This document shows positions 23,829-32,725 of a stretch of DNA of 64,000 bases, piece after piece. The DNA is taken from positions 1 to 64,000 of the forward strand of contig NZ_JAFBIS010000014.1 in assembly GCF_021531435.1 (NCBI RefSeq), read 5' to 3'. The first letter of the stretch is position 1, and every line of letters starts with the position of its first letter. The position numbers were made by a program, and so were the translations under genes. The notes below the pieces were generated by a model. The model was not told the origin of the DNA. It worked only from the letters and a program-made list of their open reading frames with translations, and ran no database searches. This stretch comes from Oscillibacter valericigenes. Its GTDB lineage: Bacteria > Bacillota > Clostridia > Oscillospirales > Oscillospiraceae.

Positions 23829-24923
23829 TCAGGTGATCGTCACCGTGCTGGTCTTAGGACTGATAATACAAACATAACTGTTGCCCTGGCCCAGAGTCAG
23901 GGGCGTGCCGTCCTCCAGGCGGTAGACAAACTGGCTGCTGCGGTCCGCCTTGCTCCATTGGATCGGCACGGACTTTCCTCCGCAGAAGTAGGTGCCCTTT
24001 CCCTCTCCGGTCAGCTTGACCGTCAGCCGTCCCGCTTTGTCGCCGGGGATTATGGAGATGGCCGTCTCCAAAAGCAGCACGTTGGTCGCACTCACCTGTT
24101 CGCCGGTGCTGCCGTCTGTATACGGCCCGCCGTACTGGCTCACCAAGTACTTGCCGGAGGCGGCGTCGTAGTCGAACAGGCCGGTCTTGTAAGCCGAATA
24201 GACCAGCTTGATGTGCTCCGCGGCCGTGCCGTTTACTGGGGTTCCATCCTCCGCAAAGGCCTGGGTGTATGTATAGCCGTCCTCGTGCTCCGTGCGGAAA
24301 TGGCCGTCCACATACTCCTGGATCTTCTCGCCGGAGGTCACCAGGGTGTGCTCATAGTCCATGGTCTTCTTGCGTTCCGCGTCCCGCCAGAAGATTTTGG
24401 CATCGCTGCCGCCGTTGACGCCGTCCATATTGTCCACGCCCCAGGCGGGAATATCCTTGTAGGCCTCCGGGCTGCCGCCGGCGTGGACGTACAGGGCGTC
24501 GTGGCCCAGCGCCAGCTCCAGATAATAGGGCCGGGACGAACGGATACTGCCTAAGGTCCCCACACCCTCCAGGCTCTGGAACACCCCCAGCATCCGGGTA
24601 ATGCCGCCCTCGGCGGGGACCTCATAGATGATGTCCGCCTGGCTGATGCCAAGCTGGGGCTGAGCCGCTTTCAGGTTATTGAACATGACGGCCACCGGGC
24701 GGTCGTTCTCCTGCTCCGGCTCCATCGGAAGGCCCGTCAAAGGATTTGTTCCCGCTGGACCGGACGGTTCTTCCGGCTCCGGCTCCGGTTCTATGACAGG
24801 CTCGGGCTCCTCAATGGGTTCCGGCTCTGCCGCCGGGACCGCCGGTTCTTCCTGCTTTCCGCAGCCAACCAGGGACAGAAGCATCATCGTTGCCAGGAAC
24901 ATCGCCAGGACCCGCTTTTTCAT
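23829..24923 (-). CDS. DUF3048 lipoprotein (YerB-like)
   Basis: A 364-residue predicted lipoprotein. The signal peptide MKKRVLAMFLATMMLLSLVG ends at a lipobox with Cys about residue 21. A Glu/Pro-rich linker (about 25-60) follows, then the DUF3048 domain (NPLTGLP, DRPVAVMFNNLKAAQPQLG, YEVPAEGGITRMLGVFQ, GSIRSSRPYYLELALGHDA). Homologues such as B. subtilis YerB have no firmly established function. A good promoter lies upstream and a terminator downstream, so it is a single-gene unit. Confidence 0.9.
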   Translation of the reverse strand: MKKRVLAMFLATMMLLSLVGCGKQEEPAVPAAEPEPIEEPEPVIEPEPEPEEPSGPAGTNPLTGLPMEPEQENDRPVAVMFNNLKAAQPQLGISQADIIYEVPAEGGITRMLGVFQSLEGVGTLGSIRSSRPYYLELALGHDALYVHAGGSPEAYKDIPAWGVDNMDGVNGGSDAKIFWRDAERKKTMDYEHTLVTSGEKIQEYVDGHFRTEHEDGYTYTQAFAEDGTPVNGTAAEHIKLVYSAYKTGLFDYDAASGKYLVSQYGGPYTDGSTGEQVSATNVLLLETAISIIPGDKAGRLTVKLTGEGKGTYFCGGKSVPIQWSKADRSSQFVYRLEDGTPLTLGQGNSYVCIISPKTSTVTIT

Positions 24924-24953
24924 ACAGACGCCGCCTCTCCTCATAATAACCAT

Positions 24954-24982
24954 ATGATACCAGCACCGTCAGGCTCCGTCAA
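24954..24982 (-). promoter_or_regulatory. Promoter of the DUF3048 lipoprotein
   Basis: On the minus strand TTGACG (24977-24982) and TATCAT (24954-24959) are spaced by 17 bp, 31 bp upstream of the start. Confidence 0.7.
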
Positions 24983-25012
24983 GCGAGTCTCCGCCCTTTT
25001 TCGATTTCACTC

Positions 25013-25042
25013 TGTACAAACCGCCACCAGATGCGGTATACT
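25013..25042 (+). promoter_or_regulatory. Possible promoter of the DUF4364 gene
   Basis: TATACT (25037-25042) is a good -10; the best -35 is a poor TGTACA (25013-25018) at 18 bp. It is placed 38 bp before the start codon. Confidence 0.35.
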
Positions 25043-25079
25043 ATGTTCAAAGGAAAATCTACATCTGGAGGTGTCTTTT

Positions 25080-25613
25080 ATGGAAGGCCGCGGCTTTATC
25101 CACGACAAACTGGAGATCAAATTTCTCATTCTCTATATCGCCGCCCGTGTCATTGAGCCTATCCCCTTTGACACGATGCTGGATTTGACCATGTGCGACG
25201 ACGGCGTGGGCTATTTTGATTTTTCCGAATGCCTGCGGGATCTGGTGGATACCGGGCATCTGACGCTGTCTGACACGGGGCTGTATGCCATTACCGACAA
25301 AGGCCTGCGGAACAGCCAGATCTGCGAATCCTCCATTCCCTACTCTGTGCGGCTTCGGTGCGACAAAAACCTGGCCGCCTGGAACCGGAAGCTCCGGCGG
25401 AAAAATCAGGTGAAAACCTCGGTGGACCAGCGCTCCAACGGCACCTTTACCGTGCGGATGAGCCTGGACGACGACATGGGCAACGTCATGGATCTGAGGC
25501 TCATGGCAGTGCGGCAGGACATCGCAAAGCTCCTGGCGGACCGCTTTCAGAAGGAGCCGGAGCGCATTTACAGCCAGATCATGAAACTGCTGATGGAAGA
25601 CAGTGAACAGTAA
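25080..25613 (+). CDS. DUF4364 family protein
   Basis: A 177-residue soluble protein with the DUF4364 pattern: IHDKLEIKFLILYIAARVIE, then SECLRDLVDTGHLTLSDTGL and YAITDKGLRN, which looks like a winged-helix fold. The remainder (NGTFTVRMSLDDDM) is a beta-strand-rich tail. Proteins of this family are widespread in clostridia and are thought to be DNA-binding-like, but no function is established. GGAGGTG precedes ATG 25080. Confidence 0.85.
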   Translation: MEGRGFIHDKLEIKFLILYIAARVIEPIPFDTMLDLTMCDDGVGYFDFSECLRDLVDTGHLTLSDTGLYAITDKGLRNSQICESSIPYSVRLRCDKNLAAWNRKLRRKNQVKTSVDQRSNGTFTVRMSLDDDMGNVMDLRLMAVRQDIAKLLADRFQKEPERIYSQIMKLLMEDSEQ

Positions 25614-25617
25614 AGAT

Positions 25618-25650
25618 AAGAAAACAGCCGTCGAAGCGGCTGTTTTCTTT
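25618..25650. terminator. Bidirectional terminator
   Basis: The stem aaaacagccg / cggctgtttt with loop TCGAAG lies between the convergent DUF4364 gene and dnaE. Confidence 0.9.
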
Positions 25651-25657
25651 ATGTCTC

Positions 25658-28600
25658 TCATTTTACGACTACATTTTCCGCCCCCAGCGTCTCCCGTGCC
25701 TCCTCGACCAAGGCTTTGTGGAGCAGCACCTGGGTTGCGTAGACCTTCCGGGTATCCGCCATCACCATTTTGACCTGGGTCGTACCGGGGAACATGTTGA
25801 ACACCAGCTTCATATGCCGTACCGCCGGGTCGTCGATGCTGGGGAATTTCAAATACAGTGTGCTCCCCTGCACCCGCTTCTCCCCTTTGGGCTGCGGCTG
25901 GGGCTTGGGCGGCAGGCCGCCCTCCACCGTGGACAGCGGATAGGCGGAATCGCACATGATCTGGGGTGCCTTTTCATCCCGGACGGACAGCCGCCCCTTC
26001 ACCACGACGGCCTGATTTTCCTTCAAATAGGCGCCGCAGGTATCCAGCACCCGGGAAAAACACAGCAGCTCCATGGCGGCGGTATCGTCCTCTACCGTCA
26101 CATAGGCCATCAGGCTGTTGTTTTTGGTGGTCTTGGTCTTGCTGGAGGTCACCACGCCGGCGATGGTGATGCGCTGGTTGTCCGCAAAGCGCACCGGGCC
26201 GCCCTCCTGGGCAAAATCCTCCAGAATCGAGCCGATGGACGGCGCGTTCAGCTTCCGCACAATGTCCCGGTACTGGTCCATGGGGTGGCCGGAAAGGTAG
26301 AGGCCTGTGGTCTCCTTCTCCATGGTCATCAGTTCCTGGGCGGTATACTCCGGAATGTCCGGCAAGGGGATCTCCTTCACAGTGTTTGCGGTGGAATTGC
26401 CGGCGGCCATGGAGAAAAAGTCCATCTGCCCTTCTAGGTTCTGCCGCTGCTGGGCGGCGATGGAGTCCATCACCGTCTCGTAGACCTTGACAAGCTGGGA
26501 GCGGCGGGCTCCGGTGGAGTCAAAGGCCCCCGCCCGAATGAGGTTCTCCACCGCCCGCTTGTTCATGTCGCTGCCCATCATCCGTGCGCAGAAGTCGTGG
26601 AGGGATGTGAAAGGCCCGTTCTCCCGCTCCCGCATGACAGCCTGAATGAAGCCCCGGCCAATGTTTTTGATTGCCACCAAGCCGAAGCGGATACCGCCCT
26701 CCTCCACGGTAAAGCGGTCGGAGGAACGGTTGATGTCCGGCGGCAGCAGGGCGATGCCGCAATCCTTGCACTCGTTGATATAGCCCGCCACCTTGTCGGA
26801 GTTGTCCAGCACAGAGGTCAACAGTGCCGCCATATACTCCTTTGTAAAGTGACATTTGAAGTACGCCGTCTGGTAGGCCACCACCGCGTAGGAGACGGCG
26901 TGGGCCTTGTTGAAAGCGTAGTTGGCAAAATCGTAAATTTCCTGGTAAATGGCCTCGGCAGTCGCCTCCGGGATGCCGTTTGCAACACAGCCCGAAATAC
27001 CCCGCTCCGGGTCGCCGTGGATGAAGGCGTCCTTCTCCTTTTGGATCTGGGCGGCCTTTTTCTTGGAAATGGCCCGGCGCACCATGTCCGCCTGGCCCAG
27101 GGAGTAGCCGCCCAGCTGCTGAAAGATTTGGATGACCTGCTCCTGGTACACGATGCATCCATAGGTGATGGACAAAATCGGCTCCAGAGACGGGTGCTTG
27201 TAGGTGATGAGCTTGGGATTCTGCTTGCAGGCGATAAACCGGGGAATGGAGTCCATAGGCCCGGGACGGTACAGGGCGATGATTGCGGTGATGTCCTCAA
27301 TGTTCTGGGGCTTCAATCCCACGCAGACCCCGGTCATGCCGGTGGATTCCATCTGGAACACGCCGCTGGTCTGGCCCCGGGAGATCATCTCAAAGGTCTC
27401 CTTGTCGTCCTCGGGGATGTCCTCCAGCCGGAAGTCTGGCTGGTGCTCCTGCACCATTTTCACCGCGTCGTCCAGCACCGTCAGGTTCCGCAGGCCCAGA
27501 AAGTCCATTTTCAGCAGGCCCAGCTCCTCCAGTGTCGTCATGACGTACTGACACACCACCGCCTCGTCGTTTTTCGCCAGGGGCACATACTCGTACACCG
27601 GCCGTTTCGTAATGACCACGCCGGCGGCGTGGGTGGATGCGTGGCGGGGCATTCCCTCCAGGGCTTTGGCGGTGTCGATGAGCTTTCTCACCCGCTCGTC
27701 GGTATCGTAGAGGTCAGACAGGGGCTTGCTCAGCCGCAGGGCGTCGTCCAGGGTGATATGCAGGGTATTGGGCACCTGCTTGGCGATCTGGTCCACCTCG
27801 GCGTAGGGAATGTTCATGACCCGACCCACGTCCCGGATGACACCCCGGGCGGCCATGGTGCCGAAGGTGACGATCTGGGCCACATGGTCATCGCCGTACT
27901 TGCGGCGGACGTAATCCACCACCTCGCCCCGGCGGGTGTCGCCGAAATCCATGTCAATATCCGGCATACTGACCCGCTCCGGATTCAAAAAGCGCTCGAA
28001 GTACAGGCTGTATTGCATGGGGTCAATGTCCGTGATATGCAGGCAATAACTGACCATGGAGCCCGCCGCGCTGCCGCGGCCCGGGCCCACGGGAATACCG
28101 ACGCTCTTGGCATAGCGAACGAAGTCGGAAACGATCAGAAAATAGTCCGTAAAGCCCATCTTCTCGATCATATCCTGCTCGTATTGGAGCTGGCCCCGGT
28201 ACTGGTCGTTCTCTCCGTACCGCTCCTTGTAGCCCTCGTCGCAGAGCTTTTTCAGATAGGAAAAGCTGTCATAGCCCGGAGGAAGCTGGAATTCCGGCAG
28301 ATGGTACTTGCCGAAGGTAAATTCCAGATTGCACATCTCCGCGATTTTGGCGGTGTTTTCCATGGCGCCTTCATAATCCTCAAACAGCTCCGCCATCTCC
28401 GCCTCGCTGCGGAGGTAAAAGTTCTGTGGCTCATAGCGCATCCGGTTCTCGTCATCCAGGGTCTTTCCGGTCTGGATGCACAGCAGCACATCATGGGCCT
28501 CGGCGTCCTCTTTGCGCAGATAGTGCGCGTCATTGGTGCATACCATGGGGATGCCGGTCTCCCGGTGGATGCGCAAAACACTCTGGTTGACGACTGCCTG

Positions 28601-29149
28601 GTCCCGGATACCATGATCCTGAAGTTCCAGGTAGAAATGCTCCGGGCCGAAAATCTCCTGCATTTGCAGGGCGTAATTCTTGGCGTTCTCATACTCGCCG
28701 TTCCGCAGCATCCGGGGGATCTCACCCGCGAGACACGCGGACAGGGCGATCAGGCCCTTGCTGTGCTCCCGCAAAAGGGCCAGATCGATACGGGGCTTGA
28801 TATAAAAGCCCTCCGTCCAGGCCATGGAGACCATGTAGGAGAGGTTGCGGTAGCCCTCCTCATTCTCGCACAGCAGCACCAGATGACGGCTCTCCGCATC
28901 GAACTCGTGGATCTTCTCAAACCGGGAGCGGCCTTTGGGCGTCATATACACCTCACAGCCGATGATGGGCTTGACGCCCTCGGTCTTGCAGGCGCGGTAA
29001 AAGTCAATGACGCCGTACATCACGCCGTGGTCAGTGATGGCGCAGGCGGTCTGTCCCAGCTCCTTCACCACCTTGGGCAGGTCCCGGATGCGGCAGGCGC
29101 CGTCCAGCAGGCTGTATTCCGTATGAACATGTAAATGGACGAAGGACAT
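25658..29149 (-). CDS. dnaE: DNA polymerase III alpha subunit DnaE
   Basis: A 1163-residue C-family replicative polymerase. The N-terminal PHP domain begins with HLHVHTEYSLLDG (5-17). The catalytic core includes GPGRGSAAGSMVSYCL and MPDIDMDFGD near 395. A C-terminal OB fold (about 970-1060, ITIAGVVTSSKTKTTKNNSL) follows. There is no 3'-5' exonuclease domain. In low-GC Gram-positives DnaE works beside PolC, extending RNA primers; both occur in this window. It is the last gene of a minus-strand cluster with whiA, and faces a terminator. Confidence 0.97.
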   Translation of the reverse strand: MSFVHLHVHTEYSLLDGACRIRDLPKVVKELGQTACAITDHGVMYGVIDFYRACKTEGVKPIIGCEVYMTPKGRSRFEKIHEFDAESRHLVLLCENEEGYRNLSYMVSMAWTEGFYIKPRIDLALLREHSKGLIALSACLAGEIPRMLRNGEYENAKNYALQMQEIFGPEHFYLELQDHGIRDQAVVNQSVLRIHRETGIPMVCTNDAHYLRKEDAEAHDVLLCIQTGKTLDDENRMRYEPQNFYLRSEAEMAELFEDYEGAMENTAKIAEMCNLEFTFGKYHLPEFQLPPGYDSFSYLKKLCDEGYKERYGENDQYRGQLQYEQDMIEKMGFTDYFLIVSDFVRYAKSVGIPVGPGRGSAAGSMVSYCLHITDIDPMQYSLYFERFLNPERVSMPDIDMDFGDTRRGEVVDYVRRKYGDDHVAQIVTFGTMAARGVIRDVGRVMNIPYAEVDQIAKQVPNTLHITLDDALRLSKPLSDLYDTDERVRKLIDTAKALEGMPRHASTHAAGVVITKRPVYEYVPLAKNDEAVVCQYVMTTLEELGLLKMDFLGLRNLTVLDDAVKMVQEHQPDFRLEDIPEDDKETFEMISRGQTSGVFQMESTGMTGVCVGLKPQNIEDITAIIALYRPGPMDSIPRFIACKQNPKLITYKHPSLEPILSITYGCIVYQEQVIQIFQQLGGYSLGQADMVRRAISKKKAAQIQKEKDAFIHGDPERGISGCVANGIPEATAEAIYQEIYDFANYAFNKAHAVSYAVVAYQTAYFKCHFTKEYMAALLTSVLDNSDKVAGYINECKDCGIALLPPDINRSSDRFTVEEGGIRFGLVAIKNIGRGFIQAVMRERENGPFTSLHDFCARMMGSDMNKRAVENLIRAGAFDSTGARRSQLVKVYETVMDSIAAQQRQNLEGQMDFFSMAAGNSTANTVKEIPLPDIPEYTAQELMTMEKETTGLYLSGHPMDQYRDIVRKLNAPSIGSILEDFAQEGGPVRFADNQRITIAGVVTSSKTKTTKNNSLMAYVTVEDDTAAMELLCFSRVLDTCGAYLKENQAVVVKGRLSVRDEKAPQIMCDSAYPLSTVEGGLPPKPQPQPKGEKRVQGSTLYLKFPSIDDPAVRHMKLVFNMFPGTTQVKMVMADTRKVYATQVLLHKALVEEARETLGAENVVVK

Positions 29150-29166
29150 GGTACGCTCCTGTTCTT

Positions 29167-29295
29167 TTATTCTTCTCTCAGCAGTCCGAAAAGCCGCACG
29201 CCGAACGATCCGGCCAGGATCAAGCGATCACCGGTCCGCGCCGCGTGAAAGCAATTCACCGTTCTGCCCGCTTTCTTTTCCGCATCTTCAGCCAC
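29167..29295 (-). CDS. Possible small ORF before dnaE
   Basis: An open reading of 42 codons (VAEDAEKKAGRTVNCFHAAR then TGDRLILAGSFGVRLFGLLR and EE) starts at a GTG that overlaps the stop of the upstream redox gene by 8 bp and ends 18 bp before dnaE. Charged N-terminus and hydrophobic C-terminus look protein-like, but the ribosome-binding site is weak. It may be a real small protein, a remnant of a longer gene, or chance in GC-rich DNA. Confidence 0.3.
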   Translation of the reverse strand: MAEDAEKKAGRTVNCFHAARTGDRLILAGSFGVRLFGLLREE

Positions 29296-29734
29296 GCTCT
29301 GCCAGCATTGCCTCAACGATCTCCACAGCGGTGACGACCATAATGGCGCAGTGGCCCGTCAGACCCAGCGTCTTGGCGGCAGGCGTGGTGTCATCCGGGG
29401 TAAATTTGTTTTTCAGCAGATCCTGGCAGCGGAGCGCGCCGAATTTCTCGGAAAACCGCTTTTGCAGCTCTTTTGCCTGGGCCACCGTCCGCTTTTTGCT
29501 GCCCACAGGATCCGTCATGTCAACAGGCGTCAGAAGGCCCAGCGCCATGATAGCGCCGGAAAGCGCGCCGCACAGCTCTCCCGTACCCGCGCCGCTGCCG
29601 AAACCGCCGCCCAGGTCAAAGCTGGCCTGCTCGGACAGGCCCGTTAAATCAGAAAACGCCGCCAGCACACTCTGACAGCAGTTATAGCCCTGCTTATGAT
29701 AGTTGTCTGCCAATTCACACCGGTTTGTATGCAT
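29288..29734 (-). CDS. C_GCAxxG_C_C family (redox-type) protein
   Basis: A 148-residue soluble protein with the cysteine signature of this small family: GYNCCQSVLAAF (about 16-27), the glycine-rich GGGFGSGAGTGELCGALSGA (about 43-62) and LRCQDLL near 100, plus a late Cys (GHCAIMV). The conserved cysteines suggest metal or redox chemistry; no reaction is established. AAAGGAGAG precedes the ATG. It sits between whiA and dnaE. Confidence 0.85.
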   Translation of the reverse strand: MHTNRCELADNYHKQGYNCCQSVLAAFSDLTGLSEQASFDLGGGFGSGAGTGELCGALSGAIMALGLLTPVDMTDPVGSKKRTVAQAKELQKRFSEKFGALRCQDLLKNKFTPDDTTPAAKTLGLTGHCAIMVVTAVEIVEAMLAERG

Positions 29735-29866
29735 GCCTGATTCTCTCCTTTAAAACATTCTTTCAGAAATCGCTTTCCGCAAATAAACAGTCAGATGCGT
29801 CCGCCTTGCCGTATGTACAGATCAGCGTCAGGGAAAGGCAAACGCACGGCAGCAAGTTTATCAGCT

Positions 29867-30766
29867 TTACAGTCCTTTTGCCAGCTCCAAAATTTTTCGC
29901 AGCCGGTGGTTCAAACAGGATTTGCTCACCGGCGGGTCAAATTCTTCCGCCAGTTCACTGAGGGTCAGCTCCGGATTTTCCAGGCGAAGCGCCGCCGTCA
30001 ACTGCAGCTTGTCCGGCAGCTGCTCCAAAAGGCCGGCCGTCTGAAGGGCGCGGATGGCCTCCAGCTGTTCCTGGGAGGCCAGGACCGCCTTGTCCAGATT
30101 TGCGCTGTCGCAGTTCAGCCGCCGGTTCACGCTGTTCCGCAGGTCCTTTTCCAGTTTGGCGCTCATCACGTTCATGGCCGCCACCGGAGCGCCGATCATC
30201 GTGAGAAAGTCCTCGATCTGGTCGCTCTGCTTGAAATAGGTCACAAAGCTGCCGTTTCGGGACACGCTTTTCGGTGGATAGCCGCACTCCCGCAGCAGCA
30301 CATCCAGCTCCCGGCTGGCCTGTGCATGGGATGTCGTCAGCTCCAAATGATAGCGCTTCAGAGGATCGGTAATGCTCCCCCCGGCAAAGAAGATGCCCCG
30401 CAGGAAGGAAGCGCGGCAGCACTCCTCCTCCAGCATGGCGAAGTTGACGTGCAGCACCAGATTCTGCCGGGGATCATAGCCCAGCAGGTTTGTGATATGA
30501 TCCAATTTCTTTCGGTCCGTGATCTGGAACACCATCTTGCCCTCTGCCCCAGGTTCCGGCTGGCGGTCAAAGTGAAGATTGAACGCCCGGTGGAACAGCT
30601 TCGGAAGGCGTGCGGCAAAGTTGGGATTCTCCGTGATGATACGGACCTCCGTGGAGCTGAACGTGTTGCAGTAGAGCAGGATACCGTAGGCCTCCGCCCG
30701 GGCGCAGCACAGCTTCTGAACCGGCAGGCGGCATAATTCATTTTTTGTATCGAATGAAAATGACAT
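29867..30766 (-). CDS. whiA: DNA-binding protein WhiA
   Basis: A 299-residue protein with a LAGLIDADG-like N-terminal half (FLRGIFFAGGSITDPLKRYH) and a C-terminal helix-turn-helix (LTLSELAEEFDPPVSKSCLN then HRLRKI). WhiA is a sporulation regulator in actinomycetes and affects cell division and chromosome segregation in Firmicutes. ATG 30766 has AAGGGAAC directly upstream; the longer reading to 30796 overlaps yvcK. The order rapZ-yvcK-whiA is conserved across Firmicutes. Confidence 0.95.
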   Translation of the reverse strand: MSFSFDTKNELCRLPVQKLCCARAEAYGILLYCNTFSSTEVRIITENPNFAARLPKLFHRAFNLHFDRQPEPGAEGKMVFQITDRKKLDHITNLLGYDPRQNLVLHVNFAMLEEECCRASFLRGIFFAGGSITDPLKRYHLELTTSHAQASRELDVLLRECGYPPKSVSRNGSFVTYFKQSDQIEDFLTMIGAPVAAMNVMSAKLEKDLRNSVNRRLNCDSANLDKAVLASQEQLEAIRALQTAGLLEQLPDKLQLTAALRLENPELTLSELAEEFDPPVSKSCLNHRLRKILELAKGL

Positions 30767-30779
30767 AAGTTCCCTTTCG

Positions 30780-31832
30780 TCACTGTTTTCGCTCAAGACG
30801 GTAGCTGTCCTTCCGGAAGTCCTCTCCGGCGATGCGAACGCTCCGCTCCGCGTGAAGCAGGATCAGCTCCCGGGCCAGATTTTCCGAATGGTGGCGGACG
30901 TAGCCGTTCTCCACTGTGGCGATGGGCCGGCTCACCAGCTCCACGCCCAGCGCGGCGCAGCGCCCCGCGTCATACCGCAATGGCTCCGCCCCCTCCTGGG
31001 CATACCGGGCCGCCACATCCCGGGGGATCGGCGAGGAATTGGTCAGGCACAGGTCAAACAGTCCCGGCGCTGAGTGCTGGAAAATCGCCGCGATGTGGTC
31101 GGAGGCGGTATAGCCCTCCGTCTCCCCCTCCTGGGTCATCACATTGGCGACATAGACCTTCAGCGCCTGGGACGACTGGATTGCCTCCACGATGCCGTCC
31201 ACAAGCAGATTGGGGATGATGCTGGTATAAAGGCTCCCTGGCCCCAGGATCAGCAGGTCCGCCTCCCGGATGGCGTCCATGGCCTCCGGCAGCGCCTTGG
31301 GATGCTCCGGAATCAGGTGCACCTTGGTGATCCGGCAGTCCTCTTTCTTTTTGCAGTAAAAGATTTTGGATTCCCCAACCACCGACGCACCGTTTTCAAA
31401 CTCCGCTTCCAGCTGCACGTCGGCGGTGGTCACAGGCAATACCCGGCCCGTGATCGCCAGGACTTCGCTCATCCGGCGCACCGCCGTGTCAAAGGATGGA
31501 GAGATCCCGTTAAGAGCAGCCAAAAACAGGTTTCCGAAGCTCTGTCCCGCCAGGGACCCTTCGGTAAAGCGGTAGTGCATCAGCTCGCTCATCAGCGGCT
31601 CCGTGTTGGCCAGGGCCTCCAGGCAGTTGCGGATGTCCCCCGGAGGAGGCATCCCCAAGTCCTGGCGCAGCATCCCGCTGCCGCCGCCGTCATCCGCCAC
31701 CGTGACGATGGCGGAGATATTTTCCGTATAGCGTTTTAAGCCCCGCAGCATATTGGACAGCCCATGTCCGCCGCCGATGACGGCGATCCTGGGCCCTCTC
31801 GCCTTGGGGGACAGACCGCGCAGTCTTTCCAT
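30780..31832 (-). CDS. yvcK: Gluconeogenesis factor (YvcK/CofD-like)
   Basis: A 350-residue protein of the CofD/UPF0052 fold. Motifs include AVIGGGHGLSNMLRGLKRYT (about 17-36), VTVADDGGGSGMLRQDLGMP and PGDIRNCLEAL, binding UDP-sugars in homologues. YvcK is required for growth on gluconeogenic carbon sources and for cell shape in Bacillus. It lies between rapZ and whiA; AAAGGAG precedes ATG 31832. Confidence 0.94.
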   Translation of the reverse strand: MERLRGLSPKARGPRIAVIGGGHGLSNMLRGLKRYTENISAIVTVADDGGGSGMLRQDLGMPPPGDIRNCLEALANTEPLMSELMHYRFTEGSLAGQSFGNLFLAALNGISPSFDTAVRRMSEVLAITGRVLPVTTADVQLEAEFENGASVVGESKIFYCKKKEDCRITKVHLIPEHPKALPEAMDAIREADLLILGPGSLYTSIIPNLLVDGIVEAIQSSQALKVYVANVMTQEGETEGYTASDHIAAIFQHSAPGLFDLCLTNSSPIPRDVAARYAQEGAEPLRYDAGRCAALGVELVSRPIATVENGYVRHHSENLARELILLHAERSVRIAGEDFRKDSYRLERKQ

Positions 31833-31847
31833 GTGGCTCCTTTCCCG

Positions 31848-32711
31848 TCAGCTGCCGCGGCTCATGTCCCGGTGGTTCTCCGTCACCTGATAGCCAAGGC
31901 CCCTGATAAATTCCGCCAAAGCGTGTGTGACCGCCACGGAGCGGTGGTGGCCGCCGGTGCAGCCCACCGCGATAACAAGCGAGGTTTTCCCCTCCTCCGC
32001 ATACAGCGGCAGGGTGAAGGACAGCAGGTCCTCCAGACGTTTCATGCACCCCTGGGTCTGCTGGAAGGAAAACACATAGTCGCTGACCGCCTGATCCAAG
32101 CCCGTCTGGGGGCGCAGTTCCTCCATGTAAAAGGGATTGGGCATAAAGCGCACATCAAAAACCAGGTCCGCCTCCAGGGGCAGGCCGTATTTGTAGCCGA
32201 AGGAGGTGACGCTGACGGTCATGCCGCCCTTCTCCCCCGCCTCTCCGAACAATCGCAGCAGTTCGCCCCGGAGCTGGGCAGTAGAGGTGTGGGAGGTGTC
32301 GATCACGTAATCCGCCCGCTCCCGCACCGGCTGCATCAGCTCCCGCTCCCGGTGGACAGCCTCCGCCAGAGAGTCCGTCTGGTCCGCCAGGGGATGACGG
32401 CGGCGGGTCTCCTTGTACCGCTTGATGATGACCTCCGGCGCCGCCTCCAGGAACAGCATCCGGCAGGCGCCCTCCATGGCCCGCAGCTTATCCAGCACAT
32501 CGAACAGCTCCGTGAAGGAATTGGCCGTCCGCACATCGTACACCAGGGCCACCCGGTCATACCGGCCATTGCCCCCGGCGCAGAATTCGGCGAATTTCAA
32601 AATCATGGCGGCAGGCATGTTGTCCACGATATAAAAGCCCATGTCCTCCAGATAGGACGCCGCCTTGCTCTTTCCCGCGCCGGACAGTCCGGAGATGATA
32701 AGAATATCCAT
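31848..32711 (-). CDS. rapZ: RNase adapter RapZ (nucleotide-binding)
   Basis: A 287-residue P-loop protein with Walker A GLSGAGKS (8-15). The C-terminal domain has CTGGHHRSVAVTHALAEFI, the RapZ hallmark. In E. coli RapZ controls GlmZ and senses glucosamine 6-phosphate; in Firmicutes (YvcJ) the role is less clear. ATG 32711 is preferred over 32729, which would run into murB. The gene starts next to the murB stop codon. Confidence 0.94.
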   Translation of the reverse strand: MDILIISGLSGAGKSKAASYLEDMGFYIVDNMPAAMILKFAEFCAGGNGRYDRVALVYDVRTANSFTELFDVLDKLRAMEGACRMLFLEAAPEVIIKRYKETRRRHPLADQTDSLAEAVHRERELMQPVRERADYVIDTSHTSTAQLRGELLRLFGEAGEKGGMTVSVTSFGYKYGLPLEADLVFDVRFMPNPFYMEELRPQTGLDQAVSDYVFSFQQTQGCMKRLEDLLSFTLPLYAEEGKTSLVIAVGCTGGHHRSVAVTHALAEFIRGLGYQVTENHRDMSRGS

Positions 32712-32725
32712 GTTTAACGCCTCTC

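Noticed and set aside
25059-25955. 298-codon minus-strand reading across the DUF4364 gene and dnaE end
   Set aside because: It crosses a bidirectional terminator and is antisense to one gene and out of frame with another.
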